This document shows positions 11,090 through 23,301 of a stretch of 64,000 bases of DNA, piece after piece; position 1 is the stretch's first letter; each line of letters begins with the position of its first letter. The notes below the pieces were generated by a model. That model saw only the letters and a list, made by a program, of their open reading frames with translations. It had not been told where the DNA came from and searched no databases. Source of the DNA: Paralithodes platypus (lineage: Eukaryota > Arthropoda > Malacostraca > Decapoda > Lithodidae); assembly GCA_032716605.1 (NCBI GenBank), contig CM064501.1, forward strand, positions 28,626,061 through 28,690,060, given 5' to 3'. The translations under genes and the position numbers were made by a program.

Positions 11090-12563
11090 AAATTTCACAG
11101 GCAAACCTATAAACGCGGCTCGGGTTGTTGTGGTACAGGGGATCAATGCTACCTGGTCATACCCGTTGATTAGGTTGGAGCTGGAGGTGGATGGTGTGTC
11201 TCGTGAACTTGATGTTGGGATCGTAGAGAGCTTGCCAGTTGAGGGCGTCGACCTCCTTCTGGGCAACGACTTTGCGGTGCTCACTTCGGAGGTTCCACCC
11301 TTAGTTGTTGCCGAGAGGGCGGCCGACGTTAATAGGGAGAATCGGGAGTGGGTCGAGAGGTGTCAGCTTAAACAGATGGCCTGTGCAGTCACCCATTCTC
11401 GCGCGTCAGTTCAGTCACAACCATTGTCTCAGTCTTCAGACCAGCGGAGGAAAGGTCGGAAGGAGCAAGCTGAAGCTGGGAGTTTTGTGAGTTTTGCTCC
11501 AGCGGCTCTCCTTAGCGGCTTAGTACTTGACCCAGAGGTGAGCTCCGGAGTGGCCCTAGAACCTGTCACCCCTAGTGACATGGCTGGGCGTGATGGCACT
11601 CCGCGACTTAGTAGTTCCCAGTTGGAGGAGAGTTGTGGGAACGGGGCTATCAAACACGAGGACGGGGAAACATGTCATGTGAACCTGTTGGAGGAGTTTG
11701 TGAGGCAACCACCTGAGCAGCCTACTGTCCCTGCGTTGGTCTGCAGCGGCCAAGGTGGAGAAGGAGAGGGGGGCAGTAGGGCACAGGTGGAGGAGAGTAG
11801 GGATTGTCATGTCTCGGCGAAGCAGTGGGCGGGGGACACAAGTCTGGTGGCTGTGGAAGCGCTAGAGCACCTGCCTGAGCAGCAGTGTGCAGCGCTCCAG
11901 CACCAGCTCGGTTCATACCCCACTGGTCGTGCCAAGCCCCTGAGCCTCACAACTCGGGCGGTGCAAGATGTTCCGCGGGCATGTCACGTGAATGTTGAAA
12001 GACCGTTAGCCTCGTTGTTTCGGTGGTTCAAAGTGGGCGACGAGGCTTGGACATGGTTGTCAGGTCAGGGTCGACCCATGGCTGCCATGGGTGGTGGTCA
12101 GAAGGAGGACATGGGGCAGATTGGTGAGGTTGGCTGTGGCATAGAAGTGCCCGGTCGTCGTATAGCCTCCCAATGCTGCTCTAGTCGAATGCAACAGCCC
12201 TACCATAGACCGACTGTATCTGGCCATGTCTCTAAAAGCGGTGATGCTGCGCAGGCAGATGTAGTCGTAAGGAATGCAGGGGTGCGCATGTTCGGTATCG
12301 GCGGGGAAGCCTTAGCTATAATGAACTATGGGGGTGACTGCACAGATGGTAGTGATTGTCCCTCTCATGACCTGGCTGTTCTAGGGACGAAGGTGGAGAA
12401 GGAGGGAGACTACAGGTTAGAAGCTGCTGTCTCGGCTGGGTTGTGGGAGGGCACTAGGCATGTTGTTCTGCGAGATAAGTTGTTTACTAGGCTGTGGCAG
12501 TGCATCCGCATGTTTGTTGCTTCTCCAGGCCTGAGCCTGGAGACAGTGCGAGGCTCAGTTTAA
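11058..12563 (+). CDS. Protease remainder and variable linker of the LTR element
   Basis: This frame overlaps the 3' end of gag. It supplies the rest of a retropepsin: a short strand region, then VEGVDLLLGNDF, whose LLLGNDF matches the conserved ILGxD box downstream of the DTGA site. About 400 residues of low-conservation sequence follow. It includes LEHLPEQQCAALQHQLGSYP, which resembles the segment just before the RT of Gypsy elements, and then about 180 residues I do not recognise before RT homology starts in the next frame. The start is arbitrary, because translation would come from gag by frameshifting or the frame is simply broken. Function beyond the protease is not assigned. Confidence 0.6.
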   Translation: MTLGHHRHLLKNFTGKPINAARVVVVQGINATWSYPLIRLELEVDGVSRELDVGIVESLPVEGVDLLLGNDFAVLTSEVPPLVVAERAADVNRENREWVERCQLKQMACAVTHSRASVQSQPLSQSSDQRRKGRKEQAEAGSFVSFAPAALLSGLVLDPEVSSGVALEPVTPSDMAGRDGTPRLSSSQLEESCGNGAIKHEDGETCHVNLLEEFVRQPPEQPTVPALVCSGQGGEGEGGSRAQVEESRDCHVSAKQWAGDTSLVAVEALEHLPEQQCAALQHQLGSYPTGRAKPLSLTTRAVQDVPRACHVNVERPLASLFRWFKVGDEAWTWLSGQGRPMAAMGGGQKEDMGQIGEVGCGIEVPGRRIASQCCSSRMQQPYHRPTVSGHVSKSGDAAQADVVVRNAGVRMFGIGGEALAIMNYGGDCTDGSDCPSHDLAVLGTKVEKEGDYRLEAAVSAGLWEGTRHVVLRDKLFTRLWQCIRMFVASPGLSLETVRGSV

Positions 12564-13213
12564 TTCCCTACCGTATAAATCTTGCTAAAAAGCCTGTCGT
12601 GAAAACAGAGCTAGATGACATGTGGAAAAAGGGTCTGAGGGATAAAGGATATTGTGAGTGGTCGTTGCCAGTGAGTTTGAAACCTGAGTTGAGTGGCAAG
12701 ATCAGTGTGTGTGCATTATCCCTGACAGACACCTATCCATTGCCCAAGGGCCTGAGGGATAAGGAATGTCGTGAGTGGTCGTTGCCTGTAACTTTGCAAC
12801 CTGTGTTAAGTGGCAATATCAGTGAGTGTGTTGATTGCGAGAGTGTGTGTGCATTATCCCTGACAGACGCCTATACCTTATCGAGAGTTGACGACACCAT
12901 AGACCGCCTCGGGGCTGCATCGCCTATCACGAAGGTAGAACTAGTGAAAGGTTATTGGCAGGCCCCGTTGCCGGAAAGAGCGAAGAGAAATGCCAATCTT
13001 GTGATGAACTGGGCAGTTTATCAGTGCCAGGTGTTGTTTTGCTGCCGGGACACAAGTTGGATGTGTGGCATGCTAAGGGCACTGATAATGGTTTGGCTGA
13101 TTGTTTGTCAAGGGAGGGTTTGTTTGCAGGAGAACCCTCGCCGTTCAGTCAGTGTGGGTTGCGTGGAGGAAAATAGGCTACATATATTTAAAGCCGAACA
13201 AAAACAACAATAA
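12550..13213 (+). pseudogene. Collapsed pol: RT N-terminus with internal duplication, then RNase H end
   Basis: The frame begins with the RT fingers region (IPYRINLAKKPVVKTELDDM). A block of about 40 residues containing EWSLPV and CALSLTDTYPLP is repeated in tandem (about 12630-12746 and 12747-12870), the second copy leading into VDDTIDRLGAASP and VKGYWQ. Homology then jumps, near 12985, to the end of RNase H in another frame (YKLDVWHAKGTDN-like, LADCLSR). The YxDD catalytic box, most of RNase H and the whole integrase are deleted. The element cannot make its own RT. Confidence 0.8.
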
Positions 13214-13506
13214 AATTTAAAAATCAACATAAAAACTCTTTCTGTTATAGTAAATTTAAGTATGTTTTGTTACAGCTTAAACACTAGCTATTAGTGGGCT
13301 GAGTTTCGTAGAACTCGCTTTCGGAGCGTAACAATTTTAAGTTTTGCTATTGTGTTGAGGGGGTAAATATGTAAGTTTGTTTCATTTTATAAGTAAGTTT
13401 TTTTTTGTGAAACCTATATACTGTATTATTGTGCTGGGGTGGGGAGGTTAGGTGACGTGTGCCGATTTCAGATATCAGAACTTGCATGTTAAGTGTCTAA
13501 TATCTT

Positions 13507-13516
13507 GGGGGGGGGG
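13507..13516 (+). other. Polypurine tract candidate
   Basis: A run of G directly before the 3' LTR, the expected place of the plus-strand primer. It is a pure G run rather than the usual AG mix. Confidence 0.5.
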
Positions 13517-13753
13517 GGTGACGCTCGTCAGCTCCCCAGCGACCACGAGGGTAGCGGTTCTCTCCCCCTCCTCTTCTCCCCTCTCCCCAGGCAGTGTTAT
13601 GGGCTGTAGGTTATTGATTAAGTTCTAGTTTCTTCCTAGTGCATCATTGTATCACAGGTAGTCCAGAAATACTCTTTATTTTCTCCTGTGACAATGCATT
13701 GTATTTTATTCCAGCTGTCATAGATTTAATGTATTAGATGACTCGTGGAAGTT

Positions 13754-13812
<59 letters not shown>

Positions 13813-15359
13813 AGCTTGGTGGTATCGGCGGATTGATATCGTGCAACTTGATTAGTTACGTCATCTCTCGGGCGCCTGATTCGTCGCCGGGTTCCTCCCT
13901 CCTGCCCCGGCACCGCTTTCCCGCCGCGTCGGGAATGGGTGCGCCTACACGCACGCACTCCCTTGTGACTTCCACGGGCAGAGCTCCTCTTAGTGCTGTA
14001 CCGCTAACATCCCCTTGCAATCTATCAGCCCACCTCACCCCCCTATTGCGAACTTTCTCTACCACTGCTTACCTTCTTCTCTCTGTAGGCTATATCCTAC
14101 TATTAATTAACTGCCCTTCCCCTTGACGTTGATTTAATATATCCGTCACTGTATTATACAGCGAGCTCTCAGAGATATTATATGTACGTAGTTAGGCATT
14201 TTGGATCAGAGGGTTATCCATTTTGGCTTGGGGAGGTTTGACATTCTCATTGTGTTGCCCCAACCTTATTTTCTTGGGTGTCTGCCAGGTTAGTCGATGC
14301 TAGACTGGGGAGAGGCTATTAGGTTGCAGTTTCCTATGAGCATAGACTTCGTTGAGCCTATGCAACTGTACCGGATACCTGCGGAGGCCTAGGTCATTTT
14401 CTTGTCTGTGTACCTTAGAGCCTAGCACTGTATTGGCGTGAGGGCATTTGCCTTGTCCACCCAGCACTGTGCTAGCTCGTTAGCTTTTGACTTAGGAGGG
14501 TCGCCAGGAGAGAACCAGGTACACGAGACCTGGATCTCTCAAGAGAGCACCCCGTCATTTAATGTAACTAGGCGCACAGACTTGAGAACGACACTAGGCT
14601 ACGGAGCAGGTGGCTCAGCCCAGGTAGCCTAGCCTACGACTCCCCTGCTAGACTTCGTCCACCTGGCAGACCCCCGATTAGGGTTTATAATCTCATTGTG
14701 TATATGTGTGCAGCATTATTGTTCCTTATGTTTATAGTAAGTCGTGATTGTTGCTGAGAGACCCAACCAGAGCAGGCTTGTGCTTGGTGGGAGAAAGCAC
14801 ATAATTTTGTGGGTTAGAGTTTAGACTGCCGACTGTTTTATAATTACACCTGTGCCAGATAACACTGTATGTCCCTACACTATATATGTTCCCACAGTAA
14901 TAATACACAGTTCAGAATCCGAGACGTACTTCTTAGTTGCATCTGACTTTTGCAGAAGATTCCTGCATGATGCTTTAGGACTTTTTTTGTTTCACTTTCT
15001 TTCAGATAGGAGTGACAGTTTACTGAGTATTTAACGTAACGTTAATTATCCTTCTTCTAGTTTGCTATTAAATCGTTGCTGCGATTTAATTACACTATCT
15101 ATCTTTTTCCATGTATACTTTAATAAAGTAATCGTATGTTGTATGAGTATAGGCTGCTACAGTGATCATCAGCCTATAGGGTGCACCTTTTACCGAGTCA
15201 TAGGATACCTCGTTGTCCAGGCACGACTCAGGGCGGTATAGGTGTTTTGTTCTCCAGTGGTTAAGGCAGGGGTTGGAACTAGTGTTACCGTTGTTGCATT
15301 TTGCCTTATCTAGTCCAATGATGAAGAGCCCCGTGTCTTGCAGAACCTGGATCGTAACA
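13517..15359 (+). repeat. 3' LTR
   Basis: 1843 bp, same termini and content as 7327-9151. The main visible difference is a longer GA microsatellite (about 13760-13806) plus scattered substitutions. It is followed by GTTG, the target site duplication. Confidence 0.9.
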
Positions 15360-15690
15360 GTTGTAATTTCTCAACAGTACCGTCCAAGTCTCCTGAATAT
15401 TGAACTTCATGACACTTTTTGTCAGCTATGGTTTGTCTCAAAGCTGGATTAATTGCGGTCTTTACGTATACCTCAAACTGCGCCTAGGTTAACCCCGGCA
15501 TATTATCGTGCACATACCCTGACACTTTAGTTGCATACTTCCCTAACTTTACCACAATAGTATGAATCTTGGAAGCGTCCTCGTTTCCGAACATAATGTC
15601 CAGGACTGGTTTGACTATTTCCATATATGTGTAAATATCATAATCCTCAGGCTTGAATGCCAGGATATCAAGAGACCTAATGTCTGCCAT
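15360..15690 (-). pseudogene. Gag N-terminal part of the minus-strand Gypsy element
   Basis: The ATG is most likely at 15690-15688 (MADIRSLDILAFKPED). An open frame extends further upstream to 15768 but that part looks like leader sequence. After about 70 codons there is an in-frame TAG at about 15486, and the same frame then continues with gag-like sequence (QFEVYVKTAINPALRQTI) right up to the GTTG duplication at 15363. It resumes in the piece at 7326-6779. One stop codon and a frame change make the gene non-functional. It lies upstream of the protease-RT pieces 5307-6700 once the 8 kb insertion is removed. Confidence 0.72.
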
Positions 15691-15768
15691 GATGAATAAT
15701 GTAAACACTCTAATTGAATACCACAAAAACAAATTTTTACAGTAAGAACACTCGTGTTGATATGCCAT

Positions 15769-16563
15769 ATTGAGACACCGCTACCGCCAGTGCTATGTCT
15801 GGTTATAATAATTATAATCCGTGATATAGTCTTTACTAAAATCCAAATATGGACTTATAGACCGTAAATACTCCCAACAGGGACACACCGAACACGTTCT
15901 TAATCTCAATCAGTATTCAACTAGGTACTACAGAACTCAGTAACAACACACATGTAAATTATACACATAAGTTTATTCAAAGGCATGGGGTCTATGTAAG
16001 TATCTTTGACTCATTACTTAACTAGTATGATCAATAGTAAGTAATGCAAATATTGAATTAGATCAAGGATAATCGCTTTCAATTAATCATACAAAGTATA
16101 AAGATAAAGTGGTAATAGGTAGTATAGGAAATACGCAATCAAATATAATGAACACGTGACCTATACCATCAACCTTTAATAATAATAATAATGATATGGG
16201 TCAAGTGTCTAATGTGAACTATTCTTCAATAAACAAAAGATTAGAAAACCCTCTAAATAGGAGAGTATGAATTAATTGAGAGTTAAAAGGCAATTACAGG
16301 GTGGAAATTTAAATTGATATATTTTATTCAGCCCAAAAACATTATAATACAAAGTAATATTATCTTAGTACAATACATAATTGGCTGTGCCTTATTGAGA
16401 GCTGCCTCTCTTATAAAGACACCTGAATTAGTTAAACTCGAATAATAGGATATTCCCATTATTGGACATTAGACAAATTTAAACAGTATTCCTGGCAATT
16501 ACATAATAGTGATATATTATATACACATTTATATACTTTGTTTCAACCTTTACATTCATATAC
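15769..16563. other. AT-rich stretch without a recognised gene
   Basis: No supportable coding region. It lies where the leader and LTR of the minus-strand Gypsy element should be: a minus-strand AATAAA near 15972 and a TGGCGGTAGCGG string near 15785 would fit an LTR end and primer site. I could not find the other LTR boundary. Confidence 0.4.
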
Positions 16564-16567
16564 ATAC

Positions 16568-18882
16568 TGTGATGTCTACCAGCGTTGGCAGAATCGCCTC
16601 TCGGTAGCCACTAGCGCTCGCCAGGGACATCGAAGTGGGCTACAGTTATCAGAGAATGTTGTTCTTTCTTTCCTAGCAATCGTATTATTACAGACAGTCC
16701 AGTGGTGGTCTTTGTTTTCGTCTGTGACAACGGGAAGTGTTTTATATCATTAATAGAATATAACATGCATTGTATAAAGTTAAGGAGAAAGAGCGATGTA
16801 GGCAGTGTGGTGGTAGTGTGTGCGTGTGTATGTGTGTGCTACCTCCCTCGCTCGGAGGAGTTTTCCCGCCCGCGCGCGGGCTTTCTCACGCCCTTGATTG
16901 GCCGGCGTGTCTGGCTGTGTCACGTGACACCTGCTGCCTTGTGACGTCTCGGCCTGTGATTGGCCGACCACCGCGTCTTTGTGGGCTCCTGTGTTCATGG
17001 GGGTTCCCAGGAGCTGTCCTCCTCAGGACAGGCTAGGCGTGCATGCATCTAGCATCCCTTGCTTACTCTCTCCCCCGATACCCACCTTTAGAACTGTTTC
17101 TCTCTCTGAACTTCTTCTTTTCCATTACTTCTCATCTTTATTCAATTACTTATCCCCTTGGGTTCTGCATACGGTTTCCATTGCCGGCCATATTGTATTG
17201 TATTGCATGCGCCGTCCTCTGATATATTTACATGTACTTAGAATAGGTTTTGAGGGATCTTAGTTAGTATAGGTTATGAACTCTGTGTGTCTTCATTATT
17301 GATTTAGTGTTTCTGCTCTTTTATTTAATGCTGAACTGGGATAAGGTAACTGTAGTCGTTGTCATCGATGTGTGTACGGTTTGCTTATACCTACACGACT
17401 TTGACCGGTCCTGTGGTAGCCTGTGCTGTCTTTTCGGTTGTGTCCTTTGCGAGTGCAGCTTTGTGTTGACTGAGGGCTTTGGCCTATGCCAGTTCCACAC
17501 TTTGCTGCCTCTTTGCTTGGCTTTAGAGGGCCGCCAGGATAGAACCAGATACTTGTGATCTGGATCTATCAAGAGAGCACCCTAGTCAATTAACATAACT
17601 TAAAGGATACAGTCTTAAGGACATCGCTAGGCTACGAGCCTGTCTTGCTCAACCCCAGTTCCTTACGTAGATTATCCCAGCAAGACATTATTAATTGAGT
17701 AGACACTTATTAGTATTTAATGTAAGCTCTTTGATATGTATGCATTATTATTCACAGCATTTATTAGTCTAGGTTGTTGCTGAGCCGCACAACCATAGTA
17801 GACTGTTTCGTTGATGAGGAAGTACTTCTTTTAGTGTCGAGCATTACTACCGTTGCGCATTTATAGTATTCTCGTGTCAGTTAACATTATATGTACTATC
17901 TTTTGGTGTATTCCATTTAAACGTGTGGTGTCCTGCCTCCTGCCTTTATATAGTTTAAGATACGAGCATCTTATGAGCTTCAGACTTTCTTCAGAAGTTT
18001 CCAGGTCTATGTTGTAGGACTATACTTCACTTTCTTTCAGATAGGAGTGAAGAGTTTATTGTTGTTTAGAGTAACTGTATTGAAGCATCTTTTTATTGTA
18101 TTAACCCTTATTTAGCGGCGAGCAACATAAGTCGAGTTAAATAAAGCTGGACTATGTGGCGGCGCTCGACATAACTCGAGTGGCAATTTCAGCACGTAAT
18201 GTGGCTGAGAGAGAGAGAGACAAGTGGTGGCAGGAGACTAGCGAGCGTATGACTGCTCCAGACCACCGCGGCGAACCTACTGACACAAATCTCAGCTCCC
18301 TCCTCCCTCTCTCACTCGCTACATACTCAATTATGTACTGAAAGTACCGAATTACCTGCTTTTTGCACTCGCGTTGCACGGTTATTGCAAGAAAACTATC
18401 CATCATACAAGGATCGTTATGGTGTCATTCGAAAGCTCTGTTTATGCCCTTTCAGGGATAGGTACTTGTTTTACGTTCTGGGTCTTATTTAGGCATGAAA
18501 ATGATCACGTAAACAGCCCTATTTTGGCTAAAAACACCCCGCTGTGCGGTACACATAAATAAACCGCATAGGCCGCTCGTAAGGTGTTAAATCTTGCAGT
18601 GATTTAATTGACCTTTCCATAGATTCCTGTTTATGCATTTTAACGTAACTTGCATCCTGTGTGTTATCAGGCTATACCAGTGTGGGTTAGCCTGAAGTAG
18701 AGTACATTTATGCCCAGTTAACGATACCCCGTTATCGCAGATTAACTCTGGAGGGTATAGGTGTTTTGTTCGCCGGCATATAAGTTCGAGGGTTTGGATC
18801 TAGCGTACCGTTGTTGCTTAGTGCCCTATTACTAGTCCAAGCATTAAGTGCCCTTGTTTTATTCGCAGTCCCGGTCGTAACA
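16568..18882 (+). repeat. Solo LTR of family 1 with an inserted MITE
   Basis: Starts TGTGATG and ends GTAACA. It is flanked by ATAC on both sides (16564-16567 and 18883-18886), a target site duplication. After removing the MITE at 18101-18590 the length is 1829 bp, matching the LTRs of the 7327-15359 element. Shared stretches include the GGxCGCCAGGA...AACCAG segment near 17530 and the segment around GGTATAGGTGTTTTGTTC near 18757. There is no internal region, so it arose by LTR-LTR recombination. Small open frames inside it are not genes. Confidence 0.85.
18101..18590 (+). mobile_element. MITE-A copy inside the solo LTR
   Basis: 490 bp including TTAA at both ends, with inverted ends TTAACCCTTA..TAGCGGC and GCCGCT..TAAGGTGTTAA. 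About the same length and sequence as 27761-28247 and 35883-36370. The LTR sequence on both sides rejoins at TTAA as in the uninterrupted LTRs. No coding capacity. Confidence 0.88.
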
Positions 18883-18886
18883 ATAC

Positions 18887-20946
18887 TCATACTATGTATC
18901 ATACAGATACATATACATACTCACATACATACAAACATAATTATACCGAATATAATCTTACTCAATTTACTATCAAGCAGTCAATTCGCTTAATCCGCAG
19001 AGTTTCGGTATATTACCTAGGGTTATTAAAGGCTTAAAAGTTAAATGTATAAGTGAATCTCCAATGGGTAAAATGGAAAAGGGATAAATCAAGAAACATA
19101 TACTGTAAATGATACGGTTTCCTACAGCAATCTGATAAAATATAATTGCATAAATACAAATTTCCGAGGCTGGTTTGAGTAATGTTCACAGAGTGAGAAC
19201 GCACGCGTGAGCTAGGTAAACTCTCACGGCTAGTGCGACCTTTGACCAGGCAGCTTCTCAGGTCATACAAGTTACTGCGATGTTGGAAAATATAATTCTT
19301 GTTTGTGTGACTACAAACTTAGTATCTGAGGTAATACAATGAATTTAATGGCAATGAACTAATGAATAATTTTTTACAATTGAATATCTAGTTAGCTTGA
19401 ATGTTATTTTTGATCTGAAATATATATTCTTCAATTGATTGTATGTAATAATAACAACTCGGGACGAGGAATTCAGATTTACTATTTACTATACGATTAT
19501 GAATGAACTATAGAGTAATATCTATTAATCGTAATTAAAGACAAAGTCTGATTAACAAAACTAACGTAGTTAACAGATGTCCCAGAAACGCTTAAATAAG
19601 TTTAGCGTAAAGAATAATTAAACAAAATGTTAATTATAAAGAAAGGAGCATACACGACAAAGTTGTACTAAATGGACTACTCACAATGGTATAAACAAGA
19701 TATCTGAGCGAGTTAGCAGAGTCTTATGAAGAATTCATCGTAATAAGCGGTGTAATCGAATGATGAATAATTAAATAACAGACTCTATGCATGGCTAGAA
19801 TTCCTAGACGAGAAGAATTAGAATTATCTACATCAGTAATCAAATGAACATCAATAATAGTTCATATAATAATTACAATAACGCTTAAGTAAACGAGCGT
19901 AAAATTAGGATCTCGGGAAGCAAATATATATCAATAATTAATAATAAATCTTCTCAACGAGGGGGGACTGAGAAAAATCAAATGTGAAATTGAGCGTAGG
20001 TTCTAGGTAACAGGTTATTATTAGTAAGGGAATAAGTACACAAAATACACTTCGACCTCAACTTGTAACATACATAACAGAATAACATATACAAGGAAAA
20101 TCTGTGAGTAAGTGGCTAGGTGAATTAACACGAGTATGTTACGTATGCACAAAACGTTATAGAAGAGTTATGAAGCAAAATGAACACTAGATCTTAGGCA
20201 CAGATCTACACATGAATTATAATAAGATTCAGAAGGATTAACACATGCACAATGAATAAGGATCTTGGACACAGATCTACATAGAATCGTATCACTATAA
20301 TAATCACAGATCTTACCTATACCTTGACAACAATAATCACAACATAAGATATTCAGAGACACTTAGGGTAATTTGGGAGGGTAGAGAGCAAGTCTGGCCG
20401 ACGTGGAACGTAGGGCAGTGGAGCAGCACTTCAGGATGAACGGCATCTTACAATCAGGACTTCAGGGTCCAGACTTCAGCAGGTACTTCAGCACACTCTC
20501 AGGGCAGGGGGAAGGGCTAGGCAAGTGTCCACTGCTGATGGATGTCCCGTTCTTTACAGAGTTAGGGGCATTACCTCAGTGAATGTTTGCATCCATTCTC
20601 ACTCATTCTTTGAGGTTATGTTGGATTTAATTCTTGCCCATCACTTGCAGGAGTTCAACGCAATAGGGATATTGTGAATATGTTGTGATCGAGTTGTGAG
20701 GTTTAATACTTGTCGTAGACATACATAATGGCTGTTTATATTGGTACATGTATAATAGGTAGTTTATTTATGACTTAGGTACTAGTTACTTAGCCTAATA
20801 ATTGAGCAATCTTACTTATATGGATTATTCCATAATCCAAACTCCTAGACAAACTTTATTGTAGCTCACCTATTAGTTGTTCTTCTGCGAGGGTTTTCAT
20901 ATCTCCAGGTTCGTCAAAACTCGCCCTCCTGCCTAAGTCCATTTAT
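18887..20946. other. AT-rich stretch without a recognised gene
   Basis: About 2 kb, AT-rich up to about 20380 and then a more GC-balanced segment to about 20560. No open frame with recognisable content, no clear repeat match elsewhere in the window. A short near-duplicated phrase (AGATCTTxxxCACAGATCTACA) occurs at about 20190 and 20260. Confidence 0.4.
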
Positions 20947-21957
20947 ACCTGTAGACTTCTGGCCGTTGATGTTCTACTTGCATAAGCATAGTTTCTTTAT
21001 ACTGTAGATCCGGGGACTCAGGAAATGTTGTCTGGTGATTGGCGGGCACGGTTTGAAACCAGGGCTGTGATTGGTTCCCCGAATTTCCCTTTTCTTGGGG
21101 TAACTGCGTTAGATGCTTGGGTGATGCCCTGTCCCTTAGAGAATGAGAAACTCCTGAAGGAAGTGGGTGCTCGAGTATATGTTTTGTTCTTCCTCGTCCC
21201 TGCTGTCCTTGCTTCTTCTTCTGGTTCACATGTAGACTAGCAATTCTGCAACTGTCCTTCACCAATCCCATCACTTCAATATCATCCACCATAGCTTCTA
21301 TAAATGAATAGATACGAATAGGTAAAGTTATATCAGCCTTTCGTGGACACCCTGTATAATATAATGCTATTTTTTGTGAGGAAAACCTTTGATCTCAAGG
21401 GGATAGTGGCCGGTTTTTTGGTGTTTAATTCATGTATTCATTATTTTTGTTAGTTTCCTTGCTAGACCTCCATCAAGCTTAGAAACACACTCCCTAGAAA
21501 TTTTTCGGTAGAAACATGTCCCGGCCGTTACTCTTAAAATAAAACAATTGATACTTAAATGGCACAAAAGGTCTTAAAATTGACAACAAAATGGGGCGAA
21601 AGGTATTAAAATCGCCAAACTATTGTGCCGAACGTCATAAAGCTGAAACTAATAGGGCTAATACTAACTAATACTAGAAGGGGGACCAAAAAAACGGTCC
21701 ATTCCCCCGTAATGGCTTCAATGCACCCCATAATGTTTAAATTGTACACCAAGGATGATGTCATAAACAAATAATGAAGAATTTGACCAGGAACATAATT
21801 ATACAACTTTGAATATCACCCCCCCCCCCCCCCTGTGGAACAATTACCATTCAACAATCAGAGCACGATTAATATGACTCTCCCCTCCTCTCGTTTAATG
21901 TGTTAGGTAATATGCTACAGACTATCTAAATTAACCCTTTTATCTATCATATAACCT
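20947..21957 (+). repeat. Dispersed repeat R1, copy B
   Basis: Nearly identical to 2912-3903, including the minus-strand open frame starting MVDDIEV (here about 119 codons) and the mariner-like end motif. In this copy the sequence runs unbroken through the point where copy A meets the LTR element, so it shows the pre-insertion state. A C-run at about 21820-21833 differs in length between copies. Confidence 0.72.
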
Positions 21958-22590
21958 TCCCAAACTTCATAAAATCGTCTAAATGTAGCTAGAATAAAAC
22001 ATAAAGACGTCGCCGGTACAGAAGGGGTAAATAGTTTCGAATATTGTCCCACTCCCTATGGAACAACAATGATCATCAAAGCATCAGAGCACAATATATA
22101 TGACTGTTATCTATGACACTCCCCTCCTCTCGTGTAATGTGCTGGGAATTAGTCTGAATCTGGTAATGGTGCAGTAGGAAGCATAACATTTGGTCTCAAC
22201 CCTAGTCACCGGTCCTGAAATGGGTTAAGGTGGAGATGGGTCGTTTTTATTTGCTAATTTATGTTTCTTTATATTATTGTATTAGTATCCTCCCTAGACC
22301 TCCATCAAGCTTAACAAACACCCGCCCAAGACCCTCCTTCCACATTAATTATTAAATTTTTCGATAGAAAATACCCCGGCCAATTTCTCTTTAAATACAG
22401 GCTCGCATTCGCTCGCCAGGAAAATATCGACACCTTAATGACACGACAAATGTTAAATATTGAACAAAAAAATGGGGCAAAAGGTCTTAAAATCGCCAAA
22501 CTATTGGGCCGAACGTCTTACAATCTGAAAATCAATGGGGCTATACATGAGGAAAAATGGGGCCCAGGAAAACGGCCTACCTCCCCTTAA
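21958..22590. repeat. Cluster of short dispersed repeats
   Basis: Contains the CCTAGACCTCCATCAAGCTT core (about 22290) followed by the CCCGGCC and CTCGCCAGGAAAATATCGACACC stretches that accompany it elsewhere (49180-49330, 50040-50230). It also has fragments of the TTAA foldback family (GCCGGTACAGAAGGGGTAA near 22012). No gene. Confidence 0.6.
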
Positions 22591-23301
22591 GGCGTAGCGT
22601 CTTTTTGTTATAATGATTCAGATAAGAAATGTTGCAGCAGGAAACGTAATAATACATGGTTTCAACCCTAGTAGTGTGTCTGGCATCGGTTTGTTTGGTC
22701 AATGGCTCTCTAAGTTCACTCTTTTTCTTCCTGGATAATGTTTTTAAGGAGTATCGTCTTTTTACTATCATGTTTCAGACAACCTCCACCTTCTCTTATT
22801 ATTGAATTAGCGGTAGAAGAGTGAGAGAGATGCAACATTGCAGCGTGTACAAAGGAGTACAAAGGAAATAAAGCAACAACAGATCTAGTGACCCTTCTAG
22901 GCTGCTTGTCCTCCAAAACACTGAGGATCAAGTTGCCAAACAGTGGTTTAGAGTGGGTAAGGGAACATTGGAAAGGGAACTACTGCCCTGGAACTAATGT
23001 CTGTGGCAGGATTAGGAAGTTAGTAGGGGACAGATGGGTTAGTAACTGAGAGGGGGATAAAATAAAGTTATTCATTTACAAACGCAGTCAGTCGCGGGTT
23101 TGATGCGAGATATTTGTCTAAGCGGAGTTTAAATGAATCAACGGTGCTGCAGTCTATAACGTCTCGTCTCTGGAAAGCCCATTCCACAAGTTGACAACTC
23201 GATTGAAGAAGAAATTCTTAGATTCGTGTGAGTTAAAAGATTTACCAATCATTTTGCAACCGTTTCCCCGCATGTAATTAGATTGGGCGATAGTGAAGTA
23301 A

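Larger units (their letters stand above)
7327..15359 (+). mobile_element. Complete but internally deleted LTR retrotransposon (Gypsy-type)
   Basis: Two LTRs (7327-9151 and 13517-15359) in the same orientation flank a primer site, a gag gene, a protease-linker frame and a collapsed pol. The 4 bp GTTG precedes the left LTR (7323-7326) and follows the right LTR (15360-15363), which is a target site duplication. The LTRs look nearly identical by eye apart from a GA repeat and scattered changes, so the insertion is young. RT catalytic residues, most of RNase H and integrase are absent, so it would depend on proteins from another element. It was inserted into the gag gene of an older minus-strand Gypsy element. 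Confidence 0.9.
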
